Made by a program: the position numbers and the translations under genes
IMG/VR virus record: IMGVR_UViG_3300046167_000634
Coordinates: 1-63,624 of that record
Reading direction: 5' to 3' (one strand)
DNA length: 63,624 bases
From: a virus
The notes under the pieces: model-generated
What the model saw: the letters and a program-made list of their open reading frames with translations, nothing else
Database searches by the model: none
Told to the model about the DNA's origin: nothing
In this document: positions 1 through 10,144 of the stretch, piece by piece
How the letters are laid out: each line of letters begins with the position of its first letter
How positions within the stretch are numbered: the first letter of the stretch is position 1

Positions 1-2
1 GT

Positions 3-1179
3 ATTGAGGGTGAATCGTTAACAATAAACACCGGCCCGTCAACTATTACAGGTGAACTTGATAAGGACGGAAGTAAAATAACAAACTTAGCAAATCCTAC
101 CAGTGCACAAGATGCCGCTACAAAAGCTTATGTTGACTCTCAGTCTGGAGGCGGCGGTACCACTTATAGTATAAATGCCGGAGCAAAATCCGGCAATAAT
201 GTGCCTATTAATTTAGACGCGGCAAGCGGAACGGACACCCTTATAAACTTAACCCAGGGAACTGGAATTACATTAACTAGAAATAGTTCTAACCAAATAA
301 CCATTGAGGCGTCTGGCGGCGGTGGCGGAAGTAGCACATTGAGCGGTTTATCAGATGTTACTATTTCAAGCCTTCAAAACAATGATCTGTTGATGTACAA
401 CGGCACTGCTTCAGAATGGCAAAACACGAATTTAGGACTAACTGTTACGCCAACATTATCAGGTGCCTCAACAGGCTATGCAACGCTAAACTATACGTTT
501 ACTGTATCAAACCACGCTACTTACGACGACCCCGCTTATTATGTAGAAGTTTACAATACTTCCGGATCTGTAGTAGTAGCTAATAGCGCGATAACTAATA
601 ATTATGATGGAACTTTTACATTTGCATTACCGTCAGCGGCCGCTTCTTACACAATACAAGTAAGGGCTCAAGATTTTGGCGACCTACAATCAGAAATAGC
701 TACTAAAACGATTACTGTTTCACAGCTTTCATTGAATTACCGATATTTCCGTGTAACAAATTTTACGGGGACCGCCAAAACTTCTGTAATGATAAGAGAT
801 TTTAGGCTTTATACTTCCGCCGGCCAGAGCGGAACGCAACTACCCCCCAATATGACATCCAATACCGCTCCCCACGCCTTATGTTGCCAGCGGGCAAGGG
901 CAGTATAGCGCTTCATATGATCCTTATAAAGCATTTGACAGCAGTGCAAGCTCCCAATGGTGGAATTTAAGCGGGAATAATACTACTGATTACCTTCAAA
1001 TTGATTTAGGGCAGGCTTATACCATTAAAAGTTTTAGATTTAGAGAAGGATCAGATGATTATAGCTGGACCGGATGCACTGTACAGGCATCAAACACCGG
1101 AGCATTTAATGGGGAAGAATTTGAAGTAGTATTAACCGGGTTAACAGCATTGTACCCATCTTATAAAAACGCAGGATAA
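3..1179 (+). CDS. Tail fibre / receptor-binding protein with C-terminal discoidin (F5/8 C)-like domain; 5' partial, one frame break
   Basis: The reading frame is open from the left edge, so the N-terminus is missing. The visible part starts with a fibre motif (ANPTSAQDAATKAYVDSQ) typical of trimeric phage tail fibres, followed by Gly-rich linkers and a beta-rich section. The last ~140 residues look like an F5/8 type C carbohydrate-binding domain (AFDSSASSQWW, then YLQIDLGQAYTIKSFRF). The frame closes early at 908. Removing one C from the CCCC run near 872 restores it through to the stop at 1177-1179, so I treat it as one gene. The same fibre motif recurs in the fibre gene at 41675. Likely role: host glycan binding. 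The family call is by motif only. Confidence 0.75.
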
Positions 1180-1183
1180 AATT

Positions 1184-1405
1184 ATGAGTTTAAAAACAGA
1201 ATGTAGAGAGGCTATATATCATTATGCAGATGAGGAAGCACAACGAAACGCAGCCTTGACCGGTGAGCATATAGAATATGTAAACTTAGTATTAACACTT
1301 TTAAGAGACAGTTATAAAGAACAAAATTTAGCAGGAGCAACAACTTTTACAGTATCTGAACAAATAGCGGCTACCTTAGAAGAAGAATGTCCCTGGATAG
1401 ATTAA
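1184..1405 (+). CDS. Small hypothetical protein (73 aa)
   Basis: An acidic, probably helical protein without a family I recognise. It starts 4 bases after the fibre stop and so is probably cotranscribed with it. No signal peptide or membrane segment is visible. Its place between fibre and terminase genes suggests a virion or assembly accessory role, but only by position. Confidence 0.6.
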   Translation: MSLKTECREAIYHYADEEAQRNAALTGEHIEYVNLVLTLLRDSYKEQNLAGATTFTVSEQIAATLEEECPWID

Positions 1406-1476
1406 GTAAAAATTAACTAAATGTGTAATATATATATTATACAAATATAATAATAACAATTAAATTAAATTAAATT

Positions 1477-1737
1477 ATGTCTAAAGACAATAAAATAACC
1501 GAAGAGCAACTAGAAAAATTACAAAAATTTGTACAAGCTCTAAACCAAAGTCAAATACAACTAGGGCAACTAGAAATACAAAAGCACACCCTATTGCATC
1601 AAACCTCTGAAATCCAAAAAGGTTTAAATGATTATCAAGTTGAACTTGAAGAAGAATACGGTAAAGTATCTGTAAATATTCAAGATGGAACTTATGTAGC
1701 GATACCAGAAGAAGATGAATCTGATAAGAAAGATTAG
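1477..1737 (+). CDS. Small coiled-coil protein (86 aa)
   Basis: Residues ~8-60 are Gln/Glu/Leu-rich heptads (QLEKLQKFVQALNQSQIQLG) predicted to form a coiled coil, followed by a short SVNIQDGTYV strand motif and an acidic tail. Small proteins of this kind are common in late regions of Bacteroidota and marine phages; I recall the pattern but not a function. An AT-rich 70-base gap with the palindrome TAATATATATATTA lies upstream, so transcription could start there, although no clear promoter box is seen. Confidence 0.7.
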   Translation: MSKDNKITEEQLEKLQKFVQALNQSQIQLGQLEIQKHTLLHQTSEIQKGLNDYQVELEEEYGKVSVNIQDGTYVAIPEEDESDKKD

Positions 1738-1765
1738 TATCGGTAGAGACTATAAAAATGAAGCT

Positions 1766-1933
1766 ATGCATTACTCCGTAGGTCAAGAGGTCTACGGAGG
1801 GCATACTATCTGCGATATAGTTGAAGAGGATAATAAATACAGTATTTATATTAAAAAAAATAACGAAATATTGCCTTGGAAAGATTTTAATAAAAATATG
1901 GCGGTAGCGGTTGAATATAACTTAGAGTATTAA
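1766..1933 (+). CDS. Small hypothetical protein (55 aa)
   Basis: I start this gene at the ATG at 1766 (MHYSVGQEVYGGHTICDIV), which gives a coherent small beta-rich domain. An in-frame upstream ATG at 1715 would overlap the previous gene by 23 bases. The stop shares one base with the next start (TAATG), so translation is probably coupled. Motifs such as GQEVYGG and ILPWKDF are not from a family I can name. Confidence 0.55.
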   Translation: MHYSVGQEVYGGHTICDIVEEDNKYSIYIKKNNEILPWKDFNKNMAVAVEYNLEY

Positions 1934-2538
1934 TGCGTAGTATTTTTAACTTTATAGTTACACCAAAAAAAGAACGTTATAATAATAAAACAAAAGTTGG
2001 TGAAACAGATTTAATATTAAATACAGAAATATCAGACCATAGATATATTAGCAGAAATGCTATTGTACTTGAAACGCCGATTGCTGAAAAAACAAATATT
2101 AAAAAAGGTGATGAAATTATTGTTCACCATAATGTATTTCGCCGGTGGTATGACGTTCGGGGTAAAGAACAAAACTCTAGAGCATTTTTTGAAGAAGATA
2201 AATACTTTATTGAAACAGACCAAATATTTTTATATAAAAGAAAAAATAAATGGCAAGCTCCTAAAGGATATTGTTTTGTTAAACCATTAAAAGAATCAAC
2301 TAAGCTAAGCATTGATAAAGAAAAACCTTTAGTTGGAATTATAAAGTACGCGGATAAAGATTTAGAAAAAAACGGTATTAAAGAAAATTCTTTAGTAGGT
2401 TTTAAGCCATTCAGCGAATATGAATTTGTTATTAATGGTGAACGCCTTTATAGGGTAAAAACAGATTTTATTACAATTAAATATGAATACCAAGGAAACG
2501 AAACAGAATATAATCCGAGCTGGGCAGAAAGCAGTTAA
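1933..2538 (+). CDS. Possible tandem GroES-fold (chaperonin-10-like) protein
   Basis: The 201-residue product seems to contain two GroES-like beta-barrel halves. The first (residues ~38-100) has a run NAIVLETPI then KKGDEIIVHHNVFRRWYD. The second (~113-190) has GYCFVKPL, a GIKENSLVGF turn, EYEFVINGERLYRVKTD and a final strand. This order of strands, a G-D turn and a Y-x-V near the end is what GroES proteins show. No clear mobile loop (GGIVL type) is present in either half. It lies just upstream of the terminase genes. A true GroES is encoded separately at 46742. The fold call is my inference from strand pattern; a phage neck or decoration protein is the alternative. Confidence 0.45.
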   Translation: MRSIFNFIVTPKKERYNNKTKVGETDLILNTEISDHRYISRNAIVLETPIAEKTNIKKGDEIIVHHNVFRRWYDVRGKEQNSRAFFEEDKYFIETDQIFLYKRKNKWQAPKGYCFVKPLKESTKLSIDKEKPLVGIIKYADKDLEKNGIKENSLVGFKPFSEYEFVINGERLYRVKTDFITIKYEYQGNETEYNPSWAESS

Positions 2539-2758
2539 GGAGCTTATAAAAGTTGCAGAAGAAAAAATCATTACAAATACAGAAGATGATGTTTCTGCCG
2601 ATAGACTTAAAAACGCGGCCGCTACAAAAAAGCTTGCAATATTTGATGCGTTTGAAATTCTAAATAGAATTGAAGAAGAGCGTAATATGCTGGCGGGCGC
2701 TGATGTAGAAACTAAAGCTAAATCATTTAAAGGCTTTGCAGAAGGAAGATCTAAGTAA
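2483..2758 (+). CDS. Candidate small terminase subunit (91 aa)
   Basis: A charged, mostly helical protein (core SADRLKNAAATKKLAIFDAF) that directly precedes the large terminase and shares one base with its start (TAATG). The size, helical content and location fit a phage small terminase or DNA-recognition subunit, but no helix-turn-helix is obvious. It starts inside the preceding gene (56-base overlap) in another frame. A shorter start is possible, but the N-terminal residues look like a normal protein. Confidence 0.5.
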   Translation: MNTKETKQNIIRAGQKAVKELIKVAEEKIITNTEDDVSADRLKNAAATKKLAIFDAFEILNRIEEERNMLAGADVETKAKSFKGFAEGRSK

Positions 2759-4971
2759 TGTACGAGCAAAGTTTATTTAAAATACTACCGGATTATATAG
2801 ATCCTAAAGTGCTTAAGAAAAAAAATAGATATAAGCAATGGAAATATGGTTATGACAAAGAATCTGATGTTATAGTCATTAGTAAAACTGGGGAGATTGG
2901 CGAAGTGTATAGCATACAAAATTTAACTATAGCTTTGCCTAAACAAAATAACCCTTATGAATTTAAATCTAACAAATGGGGTAGGCTTGATTATCCACAA
3001 GAGCTTAGCAAAATAAAAAGCGTATTTGAGTGGAATCAAAAGCCAGAATACTTCAAAGAAAAATATTATGACTATATAGATGAAGAATTTAAACGTCGAG
3101 AACAAGGTTTTTGGTTCTATAATAGAAGCGTGGCTACTTACATTACTGGTGCTCATTATATGTACTTGCAGTGGGCCAAGATTGATGTTGGGGCAGCAGA
3201 GTTTAGGGAATCAAACAGATTATTCTTTATATTCTGGGAAGCTTGCAAAGCAGATCAAAGATGCTACGGTATGTGCTACCTCAAAAACAGGCGTTCAGGA
3301 TTTTCATTCATGGCATCAGGCGAAACTGTTAATTTGGCAACAATCAGTTCAGATTCAAGATTCGGCATCTTATCAAAGTCTGGTGGCGACGCCAAAAAAA
3401 TGTTTACAGATAAGGTAGTACCAATATCAGTTAACTACCCTTTCTTTTTTAAACCAATACAAGACGGTATGGACCGTCCAAAAACAGAGTTAGCATATAG
3501 AGTACCGGCTTCAAAGCTAACACGAAGAAAGCTTGATCAAGGCGAAAACCCTGAAGAGCTTGAGGGGCTGGATACAACTATTGACTGGAAAAATACAGGT
3601 GATAACAGTTACGATGGTGAAAAACTAAAGCTGTTAGTACACGATGAATCGGGTAAATGGGAAAGGCCAGACAATATATTAAACAACTGGCGAGTAACAA
3701 AAACAACACTAAGACTTGGTTCTCGTATTGTTGGAAAATGTATGATGGGTTCAACATCAAACGCATTAGATAAAGGCGGTAAAAACTTTAAAAAGTTATA
3801 TTATGACTCAGACGTTACAAAAAGAAACCGCAATGGACAGACTAGCTCAGGACTATATTCTTTGTTTATACCTATGGAGTGGAATTACGAAGGATTCATT
3901 GATTCTTATGGACACCCTGTCTTTGATACGCCAGCAAAACCAGTTGAAGGACCATATGGCGAAGTTATTGAACAAGGGGTTATTGAACACTGGCAAAACG
4001 AAGTAGACGGTTTAAAACAAGATCAAGACGGTTTAAATGAATATTACCGTCAATTTCCAAGAACGGAGCAGCATGCTTTCCGTGACGAAGCAAAAGAATC
4101 TTTATTCAATCTTACTAGAATATACCAACAAATAGATTACAACGAAGAGGTGTCTAATAATATGAAAGTAACACAAGGTAGCTTTCAATGGTTAAACGGT
4201 AAACAAGATAGTGAAGTTATTTTTACTCCTAATAAAAGTGGTAGATTTAAAATATCTTGGGTACCACCAAAAAAATTACAAAACTGTGTAATAAATAAGA
4301 ATGGCGTTAAATATCCGGGCAATGAGCATATAGGTGCGTTTGGATGTGATTCATATGATATATCAGGCACAGTTGATAAACGCGGATCTAAAGGAGCGCT
4401 ACACGGATTAACTAAGTTTAGCATGGAAGATGCCCCGCCTAATATGTTTTTTTTAGAATATATCGCAAGACCTCAGACAGCTGAAATATTTTTTGAAGAT
4501 GTTTTAATGGCTTGTATATTTTATGGTATGCCTATACTTATAGAAAATAATAAACCCAGGCTGCTTTACTATTTTAAAAGAAGAGGTTATCGGGGATTTT
4601 CAATGAACAGGCCAGATAAACTTTGGAATAAGTTATCTGTAACAGAAAAAGATATAGGTGGTATACCTAATTCGTCAGAAGATATTAAACAAGCCCATGC
4701 CGCCGCAATTGAAAGTTATATAGAAACATACATAGGTGAAGTTGCGGACGGAATATATGGGGATATGTATTTACAAAAAACGCTTGAAGATTGGGCCACA
4801 TTTAATATAAATAATCGTACAAAGCACGATGCTACTATTAGCTCTGGATTAGCGATTATGGCTTGCAATAAAAACAGGTATAGGCCATCGGCGGAAAGAG
4901 TATTAAAGTCTGTGCCTCTTGGTTTTAAAAAATATAACAATAAAGGATTTAGTTCAAAAATAATAAAATAA
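2758..4971 (+). CDS. terL: Terminase large subunit
   Basis: This 737-residue ATPase/nuclease packages DNA through the portal. A Walker-A-like segment is at residues ~175-186 (LKNRRSGFSFMAS), with Arg-Ser-Gly in place of the classic GKS. Walker B is at ~292-297 (LLVHDES, with the catalytic Glu). A coupling motif GSTSNALDKGGKNF follows at ~330. The C-terminal nuclease begins near residue 529 (AFGCDSYDISGTVDKRGSKG) and carries the first metal-binding Asp. Length and order match large terminases of Bacteroidota podovirus-like phages. The portal start directly follows its stop. No SD site is visible. Confidence 0.9.
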   Translation: MYEQSLFKILPDYIDPKVLKKKNRYKQWKYGYDKESDVIVISKTGEIGEVYSIQNLTIALPKQNNPYEFKSNKWGRLDYPQELSKIKSVFEWNQKPEYFKEKYYDYIDEEFKRREQGFWFYNRSVATYITGAHYMYLQWAKIDVGAAEFRESNRLFFIFWEACKADQRCYGMCYLKNRRSGFSFMASGETVNLATISSDSRFGILSKSGGDAKKMFTDKVVPISVNYPFFFKPIQDGMDRPKTELAYRVPASKLTRRKLDQGENPEELEGLDTTIDWKNTGDNSYDGEKLKLLVHDESGKWERPDNILNNWRVTKTTLRLGSRIVGKCMMGSTSNALDKGGKNFKKLYYDSDVTKRNRNGQTSSGLYSLFIPMEWNYEGFIDSYGHPVFDTPAKPVEGPYGEVIEQGVIEHWQNEVDGLKQDQDGLNEYYRQFPRTEQHAFRDEAKESLFNLTRIYQQIDYNEEVSNNMKVTQGSFQWLNGKQDSEVIFTPNKSGRFKISWVPPKKLQNCVINKNGVKYPGNEHIGAFGCDSYDISGTVDKRGSKGALHGLTKFSMEDAPPNMFFLEYIARPQTAEIFFEDVLMACIFYGMPILIENNKPRLLYYFKRRGYRGFSMNRPDKLWNKLSVTEKDIGGIPNSSEDIKQAHAAAIESYIETYIGEVADGIYGDMYLQKTLEDWATFNINNRTKHDATISSGLAIMACNKNRYRPSAERVLKSVPLGFKKYNNKGFSSKIIK

Positions 4972-7395
4972 ATGGTTAATACTAATTATACTAGTTTTTT
5001 CCCGAGTCAAGTCGCGAGCAATGAAGAAAAGTTAAGCATGGGCTACGGCCTAAAGGTTGCACGGGCTATTGAGCAGGAATGGTTTAAAAAAGAATCTGGT
5101 AATAATAAATTTATTATTAACCAAAACCAATTTCATAAGCTTAAGCTTTATGCTAGAGGGGAACAATCAATTCAAAAATACAAAGATGAATTATCTATAA
5201 ACGGTGATTTATCTTATTTGAATTTAGATTGGAAGCCTATACCAATAATACCAAAATTTGTTGATATTGTTGTAAACGGTATAGCCGAAAGAACTTATGA
5301 TATAAAGGCGTATTCTCAAGACCCTCATGGTGTATCTAAAAGGACGCAGTACATGGAGGCTTTAATTACGGATATGCAAACGCGTGATTTAAACGATTTT
5401 GTTGAAGAAAACTTCGGTATTAATTTATACTCTAATCCAAAAGAGATGTTACCGGTTGATGAGCAAGAACTATCACTGCATATGCAGCTTAATTATAAGC
5501 AAGCTGTTGAATTAGCTGAAGAGCAAGCTATTAATACTATTTTTGATCAAAATAGATATGAACTAACTAAAAAACGTTTTTATTACGATATAGCTGTTTT
5601 AGGTATTGGCGCTATAAAAAGTAATTTTTCAAAGTCAGAAGGAATTACTATTGATTATGTAGACCCCGCTAATATTGTTTATTCGCACAGTGAATCCCCA
5701 TATTTTGAAGATTTATACTATGTGGGCGAAGTTAAAACAGTAACAATAAATGAACTTAAAAAACAATTTCCTCTTTTAACGGATGAAGATTTAAAGGAAA
5801 TAGCAGACCAAGGTTCGCAAGAATATAGCGTTTATAATAAATATAGAACTGATCGCCAGAATAAGGATACAAATTCTATTCAATTATTATACTTCAATTA
5901 TAAAACATACATGAATGAAGTATATAAAATAAAAGTTACAAGCACCGGTGGCAATAAAGCATTAAAGAAAGACGAAAACTTTAATCCGCCAAAAGACTCT
6001 AGGGCAATGTTTGAAAAAATAGCCAATTCATATGAGGTTCTTTATGATGGTGTATATGTGCTGGGATCAAATAAACTTTTAAAATGGGAGCTATGCAAAA
6101 ATATGGTACGCCCTAAAAGTGATGCGAATAAAGTTCGTATGAATTACAGTATCGTTGCTCCAAGAATGTATGCGGGTCGAATTGAATCATTAGTAAGCAG
6201 AATGACAACATTTGCTGATATGATTCAGTTAACTCATTTAAAGTTGCAACAAGTTTTATCAAGGGTTGTTCCGGATGGTATTTATTTAGATGCCGACGGC
6301 TTAGCTGAAATAGACTTGGGTAATGGCACAAATTACAATCCGCAAGAAGCATTAAATATGTTTTTCCAAACAGGATCAATTATTGGCAGATCATATACAG
6401 GTGACGGCGATATGAATCCTGGTAAAGTACCTATTCAAGAAATAGCGTCTGGCTCAGGTAATAATAAAATAGCGTCATTGATTAGCACTTATAATTATTA
6501 TTTGCAGATGATGCGGGATGTTACAGGTTTAAATGAAGCTCGTGACGGAAGTACTCCAGACAAGAATGCTTTAGTTGGTGTACAAAAATTAGCGGCTGCA
6601 AATTCAAACACCGCAACTCGACACATATTACAAGCAGGTTTATTTTTAACGGCTGAAATGGCAGAAAAGGTTTCATTAAGAATATCTGACGTCCTTGAAT
6701 ACGCCCCATCGCGCGAAGCATTTATACAAGCTATCGGTGTACATAATGTAGCAACCTTAGACGAATTAAAAGAATTACATATATATGATTTCGGTATATT
6801 TATTGATTTAGCGCCTGATGAAGAAGAAAAGCAAGTGCTAGAAAATAATATACAGGCATCAATTGCGCAAGGTGGAATTGATTTAGAAGATGCTATCGAT
6901 ATACGGGAAATTAAAAATGTACGATTAGCAAACCAATTATTAAAAATCAAACGCCGCAAAAAACAAGAGCGTGATCAATTGGTACAACAACAAAATATTC
7001 AAGCGCAAGCGCAAGCCAACGCACAAGCACAACAGGTGGCCGCCCAGGCGGAAGTGCAAAAACAACAAGCTTTACTGTCTCAAAAAGCGCAATTAAAACA
7101 ATTAGAATCACAATTAGACGCTGAGCGTTTAGAACGCGAAGCAAGCCTCAAAAAAGATCTTATGCAGTTAGAGTTTCAAATGAATATGCAACTCAAAGGG
7201 CTGGAAGTTGATTCACAAAAACAAACAATTAAAGAAAAAGAAGATCGCAAAGATGACCGCACAAAATTACAAGCAAGTCAACAAAGCGAATTAATTAATC
7301 AAAGAAAAAACAATTTACCGCCTAAATCATTTGAATCATCAGGTAATGATATACTTAGCGGTGATTTTGACTTAGGTTCTTTTGAACCTAGGTAA
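4972..7395 (+). CDS. Portal protein
   Basis: An 807-residue protein directly downstream of the large terminase, the usual portal position. Residues ~1-620 contain the mixed alpha/beta portal core, including a region DVTGLNEARDGSTPDKNALVG (~500-520) like those of other portals. Residues ~670-770 are a Gln/Ala/Lys-rich coiled coil, a likely C-terminal barrel. It forms the dodecameric DNA gate at one capsid vertex and would contact the ring proteins encoded at 10959-12541. The call rests on position, size and architecture. Confidence 0.85.
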   Translation: MVNTNYTSFFPSQVASNEEKLSMGYGLKVARAIEQEWFKKESGNNKFIINQNQFHKLKLYARGEQSIQKYKDELSINGDLSYLNLDWKPIPIIPKFVDIVVNGIAERTYDIKAYSQDPHGVSKRTQYMEALITDMQTRDLNDFVEENFGINLYSNPKEMLPVDEQELSLHMQLNYKQAVELAEEQAINTIFDQNRYELTKKRFYYDIAVLGIGAIKSNFSKSEGITIDYVDPANIVYSHSESPYFEDLYYVGEVKTVTINELKKQFPLLTDEDLKEIADQGSQEYSVYNKYRTDRQNKDTNSIQLLYFNYKTYMNEVYKIKVTSTGGNKALKKDENFNPPKDSRAMFEKIANSYEVLYDGVYVLGSNKLLKWELCKNMVRPKSDANKVRMNYSIVAPRMYAGRIESLVSRMTTFADMIQLTHLKLQQVLSRVVPDGIYLDADGLAEIDLGNGTNYNPQEALNMFFQTGSIIGRSYTGDGDMNPGKVPIQEIASGSGNNKIASLISTYNYYLQMMRDVTGLNEARDGSTPDKNALVGVQKLAAANSNTATRHILQAGLFLTAEMAEKVSLRISDVLEYAPSREAFIQAIGVHNVATLDELKELHIYDFGIFIDLAPDEEEKQVLENNIQASIAQGGIDLEDAIDIREIKNVRLANQLLKIKRRKKQERDQLVQQQNIQAQAQANAQAQQVAAQAEVQKQQALLSQKAQLKQLESQLDAERLEREASLKKDLMQLEFQMNMQLKGLEVDSQKQTIKEKEDRKDDRTKLQASQQSELINQRKNNLPPKSFESSGNDILSGDFDLGSFEPR

Positions 7396-7426
7396 TTTAT
7401 AGTATATAATCTTATAATATCTTATC

Positions 7427-8659
7427 ATGTCTGAAAATATAGAAGCAAAAGTTGTAGACGCTGAAGAAATGTCTATAGCTGAAAAAGAACAATTTGTTCA
7501 AAAAAAATCAGGGGCTATTCAAGAAGATGGCGTATATAAAGTAAATTTAGCCGAGCCTCCGAAACAAGAAGAACCAACCGTTAAAGAAGAAGAAAATGCC
7601 GTTCAAGAGCAAAGCGCAGATGAGGTTCCTGTACGCGACGAACCCGCAGCTAGCGAAGAAATGGTCGAAGAAGTACGGAACACAGAGGAATCTGCCGAAG
7701 AAAAAGAAGAAGTAGTTTTACAAGAAATTACTGAAGAAGAGGTTAAAGAAGAAAGCGTACAAGAAGAAGCAAAAGAATTAGCTAATGAAGTTACAGAGGC
7801 TATTCAAGAACAAAAAGATTCTGGAATTGAGCTTCCTGAAAATATTAAAAAAGTTGTTGACTTCATAAACGAAACAGGAGGGACGCTTGAAGATTACGTA
7901 GCATTGAATAAAGACTATGCACAAGTGGAAGATATGGCTTTACTACGTGATTATTATAAACAAAACAAACCGCACTTATCTGCGGAAGAAATTGATTTTT
8001 TAATTGAAGATAGCTTTTCGTTTGACGAAGACGTTGACGATGAAAGAGAAATTAAGCGTAAAAAACTTCGCTTTAAAGAAGAAGCTGCGCAAGCAAGAAA
8101 TTCTTTAGAAAAATTAAAAAGTCAATATTACGAAGAAATAAAAGGTGGGTCTCGATTAACGCCTGAGCAGCAACAAGCTGTTGAATTTTTTAATCGATAC
8201 AACAAAGAAAACGAAGAGTCTTCCAAAATTGTAGAACAACAAAAATCTGTATTTTTAAATAAAACTAATAATGTTTTTAACGATCAATTCAAAGGTTTTG
8301 AATATAAAGTCGGTGATAAAAGATATAGATTTAATGTTAAAAATGCAAATGAAGTTAAAGAAACCCAAAGCGACATAAACAATTTCGTCAAAAAGTTTTT
8401 GAATGAAAGTAACGAAATGTCAGATGCTAAAGGGTATCATAAATCTTTATTTACAGCAATGAATGCTGATGCTATTGCGAATCATTTTTATGAGCAGGGT
8501 AAAGCCGACGCTTTAAAAACGAGTATGCAAACTGCTAAAAATATTGATATGGATCCTAGGGGGACTCATAATAAAACAATAGATGCAGGAGGTATGAAAG
8601 CAAAAGTTATTAGCGGGGAAAATACTTCGAACATAAAAATAAAACTTAAAAATTATTAA
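7427..8659 (+). CDS. Probable scaffolding / capsid assembly protein
   Basis: The 410-residue product has a strongly acidic, low-complexity N-terminal ~130 residues (many E/V/K), then helical segments with abundant E and K. It ends 10 bases before the major capsid protein. Position between portal and capsid, the acidic disordered N-terminus and helical C-terminus fit a scaffold. No protease motif is visible. Role is inferred from position and composition only. Confidence 0.65.
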   Translation: MSENIEAKVVDAEEMSIAEKEQFVQKKSGAIQEDGVYKVNLAEPPKQEEPTVKEEENAVQEQSADEVPVRDEPAASEEMVEEVRNTEESAEEKEEVVLQEITEEEVKEESVQEEAKELANEVTEAIQEQKDSGIELPENIKKVVDFINETGGTLEDYVALNKDYAQVEDMALLRDYYKQNKPHLSAEEIDFLIEDSFSFDEDVDDEREIKRKKLRFKEEAAQARNSLEKLKSQYYEEIKGGSRLTPEQQQAVEFFNRYNKENEESSKIVEQQKSVFLNKTNNVFNDQFKGFEYKVGDKRYRFNVKNANEVKETQSDINNFVKKFLNESNEMSDAKGYHKSLFTAMNADAIANHFYEQGKADALKTSMQTAKNIDMDPRGTHNKTIDAGGMKAKVISGENTSNIKIKLKNY

Positions 8660-8669
8660 AACTTAAAAA

Positions 8670-10070
8670 ATGGCAATTACATTTCAAGGAGGTTCATTTG
8701 AAATCTCCCCAGTAAAAAGAGCTCTAGCAAGTAATTACTTGAGCTTCACAGACGCTTCAAGCGACTGGTCACAACAATATCTCCCTGAGCTTTACGAACA
8801 AGAAGTAGAGCGTTACGGGAATCGTTCAATCGCTTCTTTCCTGCGTATGGTAGGTGCTGAAATGCCTATGGCTTCTGATCAAGTTGTTTGGTCTGAGCAA
8901 GGGCGTTTACATCTTTCTTATGAAGATGCAACTATTACAACTGCTGCTAGCGGTCTGATTACTATTTCTGGTGGTCACGCTATCCGCGTTGGTCAAACAG
9001 TTGTACTTTCTGACGGAACTACTACTACTAAAGGATACGTTTCTGCTACTCCTTCGAGTACTACTTTGAATGTGCTTCCTTATGACACTGATACATTAGA
9101 TACAAATTACAACGATGCAGCAACCATCGACCTTTTTGTATTTGGTTCAGAATTCGCTAAAGGAACTAACGGCATGGCTGGTAATACTTTATCTCCTAGC
9201 TTCCAAACTTTTGATAACAAACCAGTTATTATTAAGGATAAATTTGAAATTTCAGGTTCTGATGCTTCTCAAATTGGGTGGGTTGAAGTTTCTGGCGAAT
9301 CAGGTGAATCAGGATTCTTATGGTACCTAAAAGCTGAAGGTGAAACTCGTACTCGTTTTGAGGATTATCTTGAAATGACGCTTGTTGAAGCTGAAAAAGC
9401 TGTTAGTGCATCTACTATTGAAACTCAACTTGGATATGACTCAGGAAAGCCTGCGGGCACAGAGGGTCTTTTCTCTGCTATTGAAACTCGTGGCCACGTT
9501 GCAACTATGTTTGACGGCACTGGCACAACCGCTACCGCCGAAAGCAAGACTGACGTAACTAATCTTATCGCTAAGCTTGATGCTCAGGGTGCTATTGAAG
9601 AGAATATGCTTTTCTTAAATAGAACTACTACACTAGCAATTGATGATTTCTTAGCTGCTCAGAATTCTTATGGTTCAGGTGGTACTTCTTATGGAGTATT
9701 TGAAAACAGCGAAGATATGGCTCTTAATTTAGGGTTCAGCGGTTTCCGCAGAGGTTCTTATGACTTCTACAAAACTGACTGGAAATACCTAAATGACGGC
9801 AACACTCGTGGATTGATCAACGATATTAAAGGTGTATTGGTTCCTGCCGGTACTTCTTCTGTATATGATCAAGCTATGGGCAAAAACATCCGTCGTCCAT
9901 TCTTACACGTACGCTATCGTGCTTCTGAAGCAGATGACAGACGTATGAAGTCTTGGGTAACTGGATCTGTTGGTGCATCTACTAGCTCACTTGACGCTAT
10001 GGAGGTTCACTACCTATCTGAAAGATGTTTAGTTGTACAAGCAGCTAACAACTTCGTATTATTTAACTAG
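8670..10070 (+). CDS. Major capsid protein (HK97-fold, probable)
   Basis: A 466-residue protein in the portal-scaffold-capsid order. The N-terminal region has WSQQYLPELYEQEVERYGN and then VVWSEQGRLHLSY at residues ~72-84, motifs I associate with capsid proteins of crAss-like and related marine phages. Base composition is less AT-rich than its neighbours and codon use looks more regular, as expected for the most highly expressed gene. A strong hairpin terminator follows at 10085. No cleavable delta domain is obvious. Confidence 0.85.
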   Translation: MAITFQGGSFEISPVKRALASNYLSFTDASSDWSQQYLPELYEQEVERYGNRSIASFLRMVGAEMPMASDQVVWSEQGRLHLSYEDATITTAASGLITISGGHAIRVGQTVVLSDGTTTTKGYVSATPSSTTLNVLPYDTDTLDTNYNDAATIDLFVFGSEFAKGTNGMAGNTLSPSFQTFDNKPVIIKDKFEISGSDASQIGWVEVSGESGESGFLWYLKAEGETRTRFEDYLEMTLVEAEKAVSASTIETQLGYDSGKPAGTEGLFSAIETRGHVATMFDGTGTTATAESKTDVTNLIAKLDAQGAIEENMLFLNRTTTLAIDDFLAAQNSYGSGGTSYGVFENSEDMALNLGFSGFRRGSYDFYKTDWKYLNDGNTRGLINDIKGVLVPAGTSSVYDQAMGKNIRRPFLHVRYRASEADDRRMKSWVTGSVGASTSSLDAMEVHYLSERCLVVQAANNFVLFN

Positions 10071-10084
10071 TACTTATTAAAAGT

Positions 10085-10130
10085 CTGGGGTGCTCATACG
10101 GGCACTCCGGCTTTTATTATTAATTTTTTT
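10085..10130 (+). terminator. Rho-independent terminator after the capsid gene
   Basis: CTGGGGTGC pairs with GCACTCCGG (two G-U pairs), with a 7-8 base loop, followed by CTTTTATT and a long T-rich tract. It sits 15 bases after the capsid stop and probably limits read-through, keeping capsid message above downstream genes. Confidence 0.75.
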
Positions 10131-10144
10131 TATTTTATTATATC

